64,000 nt of DNA from Maricaulis sp963975345 (GTDB lineage: Bacteria > Pseudomonadota > Alphaproteobacteria > Caulobacterales > Maricaulaceae), in contig NZ_CAXBGE010000006.1 of the NCBI RefSeq assembly GCF_963975345.1, forward strand, positions 62,001 to 126,000. The letters are read 5' to 3'. This document shows, piece after piece, positions 8,655 to 16,619 of the stretch (position 1 is the stretch's first letter; each line of letters starts with the position of its first letter). The notes under the pieces were generated by a model. The model was given only the letters and a program-made list of their open reading frames with translations. It was not told the DNA's origin and did not search any database. Both the position numbers and the translations under genes were made by a program.

Positions 8655-10829
8655 ATGCGTATGATGCAATATGTTCTCGCGGCAGCAATCGCTGCGGCTG
8701 CGACTTTTGGAGTCGTCTGGTACGGCCTCAATAACCCGCTACCCGACCCAGCGGTCCAGGAAGCCACAACCCCGGAAGCCACGGCCCCACTCACGGCCCC
8801 GCCCCGTCTGGTCCGCCGGGTGGATCCCGAAATCAGCTTTGGCGCGCGGCCCGATTTCGTGGTCAGGGTCGATGTTCCGCAGGCATCCGCGGACAACGCG
8901 GAAGGGCCGATACATTTCCTGCTCGGCGAAGTTCAGAGCCGCGCCTATCCAGACCGGATAGTCCATTATCAACGCATCGTTCTTGAACCCACTACGGGCG
9001 AAGCCGCCATCGCGCTGCGCCAGTTCCAGATTCCGCTGGATCCGGCATTGAGCACAATGACAATCCACGGCCTGACGCGAACCCGTGACGGGGAAGTGAC
9101 CGACCTTACCGCTGAAATTCGGCACGATGTCGTCAGCGCCGATACCGCGCAGACAGCTTCGATCCTGACAGGCGCCGTTATTATCGTTCTCCGCCTGCCG
9201 CAATCGCGCCCCGGCGATGTCCTCGATCTGGACTACACGCTGGAAGAGCGGTTTCCGGTGCCCGGCTGGCGGCCGTCCCTTCGCCTCCCGCTTGCGACTA
9301 TGGCCATGTTCGATCAGATCCACCTCCGCTCGATCTGGCCCAGCTCCAGCTTGCATTACGCCCTGCTGGGCGCCGTCCCGGAAATGACTGAAACCCAGGA
9401 GCACGGTCTCACCACCCTCAGTTTTGGCCCGGCCGCGTTTCAGCCGCCCGAGCCCGAACCCTTCACGCCACCTTGGCGGAATCCGCAACCGCAACTCGTT
9501 GCCAGTGCGTTTGAGAGCTGGAATGCCGTCGCCGTCTGGGGCGCCAGCCTGTTCCAGACCATGCCAGATGCCGATATCGAACGGATCGCCGCCGAGATCC
9601 GAGAGGCTCACACGGATCACGACGAACAGATTATGGCGGCGTTGAATTATGTGCAGCGCGAGATCGACTATTTCGCCATTACCCTTGGCCAGGGTGGCTA
9701 CCAGCCGCTCCTGCCATCAGAAACGCTCCGCTACTCCGAGGGCGACTGCAAGGCGAAGGCGTTGCTTTTATTGTCCATTCTTGCGGATTTGGGCATCGAC
9801 TCCCGGGTAGCTCTGGTGAGCTCCCTCGAAGGCCGCTCCCTGGATGACATGCCGCCCACCCCCCAGGCATTCGATCATGCGATCGTCACGCTGACGTCCG
9901 GCAATCGCCGCTACTGGCTCGACCCGACGCGAACCGAGCAAGGTGGAGGGCTGTGGGATCTTCCCGAGGAAGAATGGGGGCATGCCCTGATCCTCGACAG
10001 CCAATCCTTCGATCTCACCGCAGTCAGCACGCGGGCGCACCGGCTCCCCTATATAGATGTCGAAGACCGCTACTCGCTCCGATCCGCCTCGCGCGGTGAC
10101 AATCAGGCTATCCTGCACGTTGAATGGCGTTTTCGCGGAGCCGCCGCGGACGCGGTCCGTGCCGCCTCGGTCACCCGCGGCGAAGATTCGATTGGAAACA
10201 GCCTGGCAGAGACCTATTCGGCCAGATTTCTTCAATCCGCGCCGATTGGGGAGCCGACGATTGCAGACGAGGCCGATGACGGCGTCGTGGTCAGGTTTGT
10301 CATGACCGTTACCCTGGATGATTTCAGCGCCGCCAATGCGAGCAAACCCGCCTACCTGTTTGCCGCCAACGCCGCCAACCGCTCGATCATACCCGTTGAT
10401 CTGGCCGGGCGAGTGGCCCCGCTGATGTTGCCCTATCCCTATGACGTGCGCCAACAGGTCATCGTCAACCTTCCGGACGGCGCGGAAGACTGGGCCTGGC
10501 CGCTCCTGGAGAACGGGCCGACCGATATGGAATCGGCGATGCTGGGATCCATCCTGAGCACAAGCGTTGATAATGACGCTTTTTCGATCTCGGATTCCTA
10601 CACCGTGGATGGCTTGACCATCAGTCTGACATCCCGAACCCGCATTTTCACCGCCGAACTCGACCCCGCGCTATTCTTGCGCACGACGAATGATTTGATG
10701 GTCGTCGATCCGGTGGCCTATTTTCTGGTCGGCGAGCGCGCATTATTGCAACCGGATCGCGGTGCGTCCCGCCGTTTGACCTCGCCAACGACCCATCCCG
10801 ATTATCGAGACCCGGCGACGCCCTACTAG
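8655..10829 (+). CDS. DUF3857 and transglutaminase-like domain protein
   Basis: 724 residues. An N-terminal hydrophobic segment (residues 5-20) is followed by a Pro/Thr-rich linker and a DUF3857 domain (about 50-300). A transglutaminase-like domain carries the papain-type triad Cys365 (EGDCKAKALLLL), His408 (FDHAIV) and Asp423 (WLDPTR). The C-terminal third is a beta-rich DUF3858-like region. Such proteins are exported or surface exposed, and many sit near envelope functions; the substrate is unknown. An upstream frame from 8604 is possible, but the ATG at 8655 follows a G-rich ribosome site and starts the membrane anchor. It ends three bases from the convergent regA. Confidence 0.82.
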   Translation: MRMMQYVLAAAIAAAATFGVVWYGLNNPLPDPAVQEATTPEATAPLTAPPRLVRRVDPEISFGARPDFVVRVDVPQASADNAEGPIHFLLGEVQSRAYPDRIVHYQRIVLEPTTGEAAIALRQFQIPLDPALSTMTIHGLTRTRDGEVTDLTAEIRHDVVSADTAQTASILTGAVIIVLRLPQSRPGDVLDLDYTLEERFPVPGWRPSLRLPLATMAMFDQIHLRSIWPSSSLHYALLGAVPEMTETQEHGLTTLSFGPAAFQPPEPEPFTPPWRNPQPQLVASAFESWNAVAVWGASLFQTMPDADIERIAAEIREAHTDHDEQIMAALNYVQREIDYFAITLGQGGYQPLLPSETLRYSEGDCKAKALLLLSILADLGIDSRVALVSSLEGRSLDDMPPTPQAFDHAIVTLTSGNRRYWLDPTRTEQGGGLWDLPEEEWGHALILDSQSFDLTAVSTRAHRLPYIDVEDRYSLRSASRGDNQAILHVEWRFRGAAADAVRAASVTRGEDSIGNSLAETYSARFLQSAPIGEPTIADEADDGVVVRFVMTVTLDDFSAANASKPAYLFAANAANRSIIPVDLAGRVAPLMLPYPYDVRQQVIVNLPDGAEDWAWPLLENGPTDMESAMLGSILSTSVDNDAFSISDSYTVDGLTISLTSRTRIFTAELDPALFLRTTNDLMVVDPVAYFLVGERALLQPDRGASRRLTSPTTHPDYRDPATPY

Positions 10830-10832
10830 CCG

Positions 10833-11408
10833 CTAGCGCGGTGCGCGCTTGGCCAATATCCGCTGCAGGGTGCGCCGGTGCATATTGAGGCGGCGCGCCG
10901 TTTCCGAGACATTGTGATCGCACAACTCGAACACGCGCTGGATATGTTCCCAGCGCACGCGGTCGGCCGACATCGGATTGTCCGGCGGCTCTGGTTTGTC
11001 TTCCGGATGAGCGAGCAGGGCCTTGATGACGTCGTCGGCATCGGCGGGCTTGGACAGATAGTCCACGGCGCCGGCTTTCACGGCAGCGACGGCGGTGGCG
11101 ATATTGCCATAACCGGTCAGCATCACGACGCGGCAATCGGGGCGCGAGGCGTGCAGGGTCTTGACCACTTCCAGCCCGTCGCCGTCTTGCAGACGCAGAT
11201 CGAGCACGGCAAAGGCCGGCGGGTTCTGGCGGGCAACTTCCGCCGCTTCATCGACCGTTCCAACGGCCGACACGACAAAACCGCGCGCGGTCATGGCGCG
11301 ACCCAGACGGGTGCGGAAAGGAGCGTCGTCATCCAGGATCAGAAGGGTCCGATCCTCGGGCATTTCATATTCGACATCGTCCACGTCAGGGTCCTCGCGA
11401 GTCGCCAT
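10833..11408 (-). CDS. regA: Redox response regulator RegA/ActR/PrrA
   Basis: 191 residues: a receiver domain with acidic pocket LDDDAPF, phosphorylated Asp70 (FAVLDLRLQDG), conserved Thr (VVMLTGYGN) and Lys (LSKPAD), then a short Fis-type helix-turn-helix at the C-terminus ending RRLNMHRRTLQRILAKRAPR. This tail is the signature of RegA, ActR and PrrA, global regulators that answer to quinone/oxygen status and control respiration, cytochrome and carbon metabolism genes. It is 17 bases downstream of regB in the same direction, so the two form an operon. Confidence 0.93.
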   Translation of the reverse strand: MATREDPDVDDVEYEMPEDRTLLILDDDAPFRTRLGRAMTARGFVVSAVGTVDEAAEVARQNPPAFAVLDLRLQDGDGLEVVKTLHASRPDCRVVMLTGYGNIATAVAAVKAGAVDYLSKPADADDVIKALLAHPEDKPEPPDNPMSADRVRWEHIQRVFELCDHNVSETARRLNMHRRTLQRILAKRAPR

Positions 11409-11425
11409 CTATTCTTCCAACCTTA

Positions 11426-12751
11426 CTAGCGGAGGATCGGCGCCGCCTCCACCCGGTTGCGCGGCCAGACGATGTTTACCTGGGCGCCGCCCTGGGGTGA
11501 AACATTGTCGAACATCACCAAGCCGCCGGTTTTCTCGATCATCGTCTTGGCAATAAACACACCCAGACCCAGCCCGCCCTGGCCCGGCGTGCCTGATCGG
11601 GTCGTGACATAGGGCTCGCCGATCTTGGACAGGATGTCGAGCTTGAAGCCGGGTCCGTCATCGCTGATCGAGACGTGCAGGTTTTCGCCGTCCCAGCTTC
11701 CTTCAACCGTGACGCGGGTGGCGGCGAAATCGACAGCATTCTCGACGAAGTTGCCAATGGCATAGATCATTTCCGGCATCCGCTCCAGCATGGGTGCGTG
11801 ATCCGGTGAACTGGCCTCGGAGAGCTCGACATCAAGCATCGGGCCTAGACCGCGCAGTGGCGCGCTGGCCTCCTCGAGCGCGGCGAGGAAGCCGACCCGG
11901 TCGTGGCGCTCGTCGGAGACGATCTGCTCCTGGCTGAGACGTTTGAGAATATCGCGGCAGCGGCGCGCCTGCGTCACCATCAGCTCGGCATCCTCGCGCA
12001 GCAATTGATTGTCCTGGACCTCGCGCAACATTTCCTTGGCGGTCAGCTGGATCGTCGCCAGCGGCGTGCCCAGTTCGTGCGCCGCCGCCGCCGCCAAAGC
12101 GCCGAGGGCCGACAGGCGTTGCTCGCGCGACAGCACGCTCTGGGTCGCGGCCAGCGCGGTCGCCATGCGGCGGCCCTCTTGGCTGACGCGCCAAGAATAG
12201 ACGGCCGTGAAAGCAACTGCGATGAAGATCGCGCACCACAGACCCAGGACATACATGTCGGGCAGGTGGATCACCTCGCCGGCCGACCAGGGCAGTGGCA
12301 GGCTCCACAGCCACATCAGGCCGGTTCCAGCCATTGCAATCGCGGCGACGCCGAGCGCCCAGCGTTGCGGCAGGGCCGCGACCGCGATGGTCACGGGCGC
12401 TGCCAGCATCACGACGAAGGGGTTTTGCAGCCCGCCGGTCAATATTAGAAGCGCGCAGAGCTGCAGCACGTCATAGCTCAGCTGGGCGAAGGCCTCCCAA
12501 TCCTTGGCGAATTGCTGCGGCGGCACAGACAGGGTCAGCCAGATATTGATCCAGGCACTGGTCATGATGACGCCGAGACAGACGCCAATCGGCAATTGAA
12601 AGCCGAGGACATAATGCACCAGCAGCACGGTCAGGGTCTGCCCCGCCACCGCCAACCAGCGCAACATCACCAGCGTGCGCAGGCGCAACCGGCCGAAGAC
12701 CGGCGTCAGATGCGCGTCACTGCCATAAGGGTCCCAATCGGCGTCACTCAT
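11426..12751 (-). CDS. regB: Redox sensor histidine kinase RegB/ActS/PrrB
   Basis: 441 residues. Six membrane helices occupy residues about 25-190 and hold the quinone-sensing motif GGLQNPF (106-112). The H-box AAAHELGTPLATIQLTAKEM has the phosphorylated His225. Cys265 in QARRCRDILK matches the redox-active Cys265 of Rhodobacter capsulatus RegB in context and number. N, G1 (DDGPGF) and G2 boxes are intact. The ATG at 12751 starts MSDADWDPYG; the open frame runs about 110 codons further but without RegB-like sequence. It is divergent from senC. Confidence 0.93.
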   Translation of the reverse strand: MSDADWDPYGSDAHLTPVFGRLRLRTLVMLRWLAVAGQTLTVLLVHYVLGFQLPIGVCLGVIMTSAWINIWLTLSVPPQQFAKDWEAFAQLSYDVLQLCALLILTGGLQNPFVVMLAAPVTIAVAALPQRWALGVAAIAMAGTGLMWLWSLPLPWSAGEVIHLPDMYVLGLWCAIFIAVAFTAVYSWRVSQEGRRMATALAATQSVLSREQRLSALGALAAAAAHELGTPLATIQLTAKEMLREVQDNQLLREDAELMVTQARRCRDILKRLSQEQIVSDERHDRVGFLAALEEASAPLRGLGPMLDVELSEASSPDHAPMLERMPEMIYAIGNFVENAVDFAATRVTVEGSWDGENLHVSISDDGPGFKLDILSKIGEPYVTTRSGTPGQGGLGLGVFIAKTMIEKTGGLVMFDNVSPQGGAQVNIVWPRNRVEAAPILR

Positions 12752-12883
12752 TGGCTGGCTCCGGTCATGCAGCGAAGGCGATGGACAGGGGGATCGAGCC
12801 GTCCTAGCTTCGCAGCTGCAGCAAATTACGTCTCTCGCGGCATAACATGCTTTGTCCGCCTTGGGATAGTTGATGGAACGCTC

Positions 12884-13522
12884 ATGAAACGCGCCTGGAT
12901 CTGGTTGTTGATTGCCCTGCCCATGGTCGTGGTGATCGGGTTTTTCACGCTGATGCTCAACGATCCGGGCCAGCGCGAGACCCGGCGTGCACCAACGCGC
13001 ACCAGCGGTGAAGCCCTGATTGGCGGACCTTTCACCTTGGTCGACCAGAGCGGCCAAACGGTCACCGACGCCGATTTCCATGGCCGCGCCATGTTGATTT
13101 ATTTTGGCTATACCTATTGCCCTGATGTGTGTCCGTTCTCACTTCAGATCATGGCTGCCGCGCTCGACCAACTCGACCCGGAGCTGCGCGCCCGCATCCA
13201 GCCAATCCTGATCACGATCGATCCGGAGCGCGACACCGTTGAGCAACTGGCCCAATACGTCGCATCGCCGGCCTTCCCGGACGGGTTGATCGGCTTGACC
13301 GGCACACCGGAACAGATCGCCACCGTGACCACCGCCTACCGGGTCGGCTTCCGTCGCAGCGACGGAGAGACCGCAGATGATTATACTGTGGATCATACCT
13401 CCATCATCTATCTGATGGATTCAGAAGGACGTTTCGTTGACGTCTTCGCCCATGGCGCCGATCCGCAAGCCATGGCGGACCGACTGCAAGAATTCCTTGA
13501 GGAAGAAGGTTCATCCTCATGA
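12884..13522 (+). CDS. senC: SCO1/SenC copper-binding thioredoxin-fold protein
   Basis: 212 residues. One N-terminal membrane anchor (residues 4-25) is followed by a thioredoxin-like domain with the copper site CPDVCP (Cys79, Cys83) and His171 in VDHTSIIYL. Sco/SenC proteins deliver copper to the CuA centre of cytochrome oxidase and are tied to RegB/RegA signalling in purple bacteria (regB-senC-regA). Here senC is divergent from regB across 132 bases, so the two may share a control region. It is followed after 39 bases by phaZ. Confidence 0.92.
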   Translation: MKRAWIWLLIALPMVVVIGFFTLMLNDPGQRETRRAPTRTSGEALIGGPFTLVDQSGQTVTDADFHGRAMLIYFGYTYCPDVCPFSLQIMAAALDQLDPELRARIQPILITIDPERDTVEQLAQYVASPAFPDGLIGLTGTPEQIATVTTAYRVGFRRSDGETADDYTVDHTSIIYLMDSEGRFVDVFAHGADPQAMADRLQEFLEEEGSSS

Positions 13523-13561
13523 GCATTGCCGATTTCGGTAGTGCCGGCCCCAGGAGAACTC

Positions 13562-14824
13562 ATGCTTTATAGTGTTTACGAGTTAAACCACCTGGCGATG
13601 ACGCCATGGCGCGCCGTCGCCAATGCCACCCGCCGCATGATGCAATTGCCCGGCAATCCGATGGGCGACACTTATGCTGGCCGTTCGGTGGCCGCAGCCG
13701 CTGACCTGTTCGAGTCCATGACGCGGCGCTATGTGAAGCCGGAATGGATGCTGGAGCCGGTCGAAATCAACGGCCACAAGGTGCCCGTCACCGAAACCGT
13801 CGTCTGGAGCCAGCCTTGGTGCAATCTGCTGCACTTCGTGCGCGACCCGGAGGCTCTCAAGGCGGCTGGCGTCAAAAAGGCCCAGCCCAAAGTTCTGTTC
13901 GTCGCCCCGATGTCGGGCCATTACGCGACATTGCTGCGCGGCACGGTCGAGGCCTTCCTGCCCGACCATGAAGTCTACATCACCGATTGGACCGATGCGC
14001 GCACCGTCCCGATCACCGATGGCCGGTTCGATCTCGACGACTTCACCACCTATGTTCGCGCCATGCTGACCGAATTGGGCGGCGACACGCATGTTGTTGC
14101 CGTCTGCCAGCCTGGTCCGCCCGTGCTGGCTGCGATCGCTTTGATGGCAGAGGACAAGGATCCCGCGCGGCCACTCAGCATGACTTTCATGGGTTCACCG
14201 ATCGATACCCGCCTGTCGCCGACCGTACCGAACAAGCTGGCCGAGGAAAAACCCTATGAATGGTTTGCCGACAATCTGATCCACACCGTCACCCTGCCCA
14301 ATACCGGGGCGATGCGTCAGGTTTATCCGGGATTCCTGCAGCTGACGGGCTTCATCAACATGAATCTCGACCGCCATGTTGACGCCTACAAGGAATATTT
14401 CGCCAATCTCGTCAAAGGCAATGGTGACGATGCCGACCGGCATAACGCTTTTTATGACGAGTATCTGGCCGTGATGGATCTGAGCGAGGAATTCTATCTG
14501 CAAACGATTCGTGACGTGTTCCAGGAGCACAAGCTGGCGCTCGGCACGCAGGAAGTAAAAGGCCGCCTCGTCAAGCCGGCCAGCATTACCGATATCGCCC
14601 TGCTGACCATCGAAGGCGAAAATGACGATATCTCCGGCATTGGCCAGACCCAGGCCGCGCACACCCTGTGCGCCGACCTGCCTGACAGCCTGAAGGAAGA
14701 CTGGGTTCAGCCCGATGTCGGCCATTACGGCGTCTTCAATGGCCGCCGCTTCCGCGAACAAATCGCGCCAATGATGAAGCGTTTCATGGTTGAAAAGGGC
14801 GATTTGGCCCGCGCCGAACGCTAG
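13562..14824 (+). CDS. phaZ: Intracellular polyhydroxyalkanoate depolymerase
   Basis: 420 residues. The N-terminus MLYSVYELNHLAMTPWR and the alpha/beta-hydrolase core fit intracellular PhaZ, which hydrolyses stored PHB granules. The nucleophile position in VVAVCQPGPPVLA is Cys182, not serine, as recalled for Ralstonia PhaZ1 (Cys183). The acid and base are probably in TIEGENDDISG and VGHYGVFNG. The ATG at 13562 follows CAGGAGA; the longer frame from 13526 starts at ATT and is unlikely. It lies 39 bases after senC, so oxygen and redox signals may reach storage-polymer use (inference). Confidence 0.9.
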   Translation: MLYSVYELNHLAMTPWRAVANATRRMMQLPGNPMGDTYAGRSVAAAADLFESMTRRYVKPEWMLEPVEINGHKVPVTETVVWSQPWCNLLHFVRDPEALKAAGVKKAQPKVLFVAPMSGHYATLLRGTVEAFLPDHEVYITDWTDARTVPITDGRFDLDDFTTYVRAMLTELGGDTHVVAVCQPGPPVLAAIALMAEDKDPARPLSMTFMGSPIDTRLSPTVPNKLAEEKPYEWFADNLIHTVTLPNTGAMRQVYPGFLQLTGFINMNLDRHVDAYKEYFANLVKGNGDDADRHNAFYDEYLAVMDLSEEFYLQTIRDVFQEHKLALGTQEVKGRLVKPASITDIALLTIEGENDDISGIGQTQAAHTLCADLPDSLKEDWVQPDVGHYGVFNGRRFREQIAPMMKRFMVEKGDLARAER

Positions 14825-14831
14825 ACGGATA

Positions 14832-14862
14832 ACGGCCGGCAGATCGTGGATCTGCCGGCCGT
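14832..14862. terminator. Hairpin between convergent phaZ and the 14880 gene
   Basis: A perfect 14-base inverted repeat (ACGGCCGGCAGATC / GATCTGCCGGCCGT) with a GTG loop lies between the two convergent stops. There is no good T run, so it may be a bidirectional, weak or Rho-assisted terminator, or protect 3' ends. Confidence 0.7.
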
Positions 14863-14879
14863 GTCTCTTGATCCAGGCA

Positions 14880-16517
14880 TCAATCTCCGGCGGGCGGTTC
14901 CGCCGTGATGCTCAAGCCGAGTGCCGTGAAGTCGATCTGTTCGGCCTCGGCCTGGGCCATCAAATCACCTATCGTCAGAGGTGCCGGCGGCACCATTTCG
15001 ATCACCAGCGCACCACCCTGACTGACAAAGCTCGTCAGCGCAGTTGCCGCCTCGACCAATAGCGCTCGCGGCACTTCAGGCGGCGCGCCCATCATACCGG
15101 CAGCGATCATCAGACCGGATTGGGCCCGCAATTCGTCCGGCGTCAGGCCTTGGCTTGCAGCCCCGGCACTGATGGCACGGTCGAGCAGGGACAGGTCTTC
15201 GAGGCGCAAGCCGAGCCGGTTGATCGTCAGCGGCGCAATCGCCTGCATCGTAAGCTCGGTCGTCTCTTCCGGCGTTTCCGCCACCGATATCTGCTCCGAC
15301 AAATTGTGCATATTGGCCAGATATTCGCGATAACCGCCGAAGTCCTGCGCGAAGTCGAGGCGCAGTCCATCATGCAGTTCGAGATAATTGTCGCCAGTCG
15401 TGTAGGCCCGTCCCGCTTGGGAATCATAGACGGTATTGGCCTCAAGGCTCAGCGCGAGATCTTCATACCCAAGCATGCCGATCGCAGCCGCGAGTTCAGC
15501 CCCTGTCGCCTGCGCCGTGTCCGGCACAAGCCGCAACGATCCCATATGCGCGTGGGTTTCAAGCCGGTCATTACGCTCATCAGTGGTCATGACAAACTCG
15601 TCGAGCGTCACGGTCATACCAGGCGCCACGACATCGAGATCGCGAATCAAAGCGCGATCAAACAGGTCCATCTGGTCCTCGGGATCGGCGGCATAATAGG
15701 CGGATGTCAGCGCGGCCTCATCGGCACCAGAGGCAAGCGCTTCCATCAGGCTTGAATAGCTTGAGGTCTTCAGCCCATCGGCCGAGACTTCGGCCAAGCC
15801 AACTGTGACAGGCCCATCCTCGGTCTCCGCCTCGACGGCGAGGCCGAGAAATTCAAACCGGTCCAGCGCGTCGGCGGTGTAATCGCGGAAGGCGAGCCGA
15901 TCGAGCCGCATCGTAAATACCTCACCGGGTTCACTGCCGGTTACAGCCAGATTATTCATCGCCAGCAAGCCAAAGCGGTAGAGATCCCAGCGTGAGCCGA
16001 TTGCATCGGCCTCGTCGCCGCGTAGCAGACGACCCAGATCGGCCGACATTTCAGGGTTCGGCGCCTCCAGTGTCACCTGGTCGACCGAGAAACTGCCGTC
16101 GTCATCGCTCGCCGATACGCCTTCGAGCGCAAAGCTGTGCAGGAGCAGGTTCCCATCCGCATCGAGCCGCGGCGAGTCGAAGATCATGCGCGCCGCATGA
16201 ATCTCCTGCGGCGTCGGATCACTGACATCGTCGGCAGATGCCGCATCCCCGTCGGTGGCCTCATCAAGGACAAGCACATCATCCGCATCGGGCGTGTAGT
16301 GGAAGGTCACATTCGTAAAGGTATAGATGCCGGACCGGAAATCTGCCCGTTCGAAGCTGATCCGGTTCTCATCGGTGTGATCGAGCCCGATCATCGCCAA
16401 GGCCTGGTCGGCGGCGCTGCGATCAAGGCGCGACATATGCTGCGCCTGGGCGCTGCCGACCGGTGCCAGTCCGGTCAAGAGAGCGGCGACTGCCGCACCT
16501 ATCAAAGCGTGTTTCAT
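14880..16517 (-). CDS. Secreted protein of unknown function
   Basis: 545 residues. The start MKHALIGAAVAALLTGL and an Ala-x-Ala site (GSAQAQ) indicate a Sec signal peptide, so the protein is periplasmic or outer-membrane linked. The mature part is acidic and alternates short hydrophobic strands (IYTFTNVTFHYTP, LLLHSFALEGV, FTMRLDRLAFRDY) with Asp/Glu/Ala stretches. The pattern suggests long beta-rich repeats similar in feel to AsmA/DUF945-type proteins, but I recognise no family. It follows PBP1A on the same strand after about 100 bases, so an envelope role is plausible but unproven. The ATG six codons into the frame is chosen because it starts the signal peptide. Confidence 0.7.
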   Translation of the reverse strand: MKHALIGAAVAALLTGLAPVGSAQAQHMSRLDRSAADQALAMIGLDHTDENRISFERADFRSGIYTFTNVTFHYTPDADDVLVLDEATDGDAASADDVSDPTPQEIHAARMIFDSPRLDADGNLLLHSFALEGVSASDDDGSFSVDQVTLEAPNPEMSADLGRLLRGDEADAIGSRWDLYRFGLLAMNNLAVTGSEPGEVFTMRLDRLAFRDYTADALDRFEFLGLAVEAETEDGPVTVGLAEVSADGLKTSSYSSLMEALASGADEAALTSAYYAADPEDQMDLFDRALIRDLDVVAPGMTVTLDEFVMTTDERNDRLETHAHMGSLRLVPDTAQATGAELAAAIGMLGYEDLALSLEANTVYDSQAGRAYTTGDNYLELHDGLRLDFAQDFGGYREYLANMHNLSEQISVAETPEETTELTMQAIAPLTINRLGLRLEDLSLLDRAISAGAASQGLTPDELRAQSGLMIAAGMMGAPPEVPRALLVEAATALTSFVSQGGALVIEMVPPAPLTIGDLMAQAEAEQIDFTALGLSITAEPPAGD

Positions 16518-16619
16518 ACCATCCCCTTCGCTCAATCGTGGTGTTGGAACCCTATCTAACAGCCCAATTATGGCCTGTCGCGGGCAAGACTACCGGTCAA
16601 ATGGGGGATTGTGCGGGGC

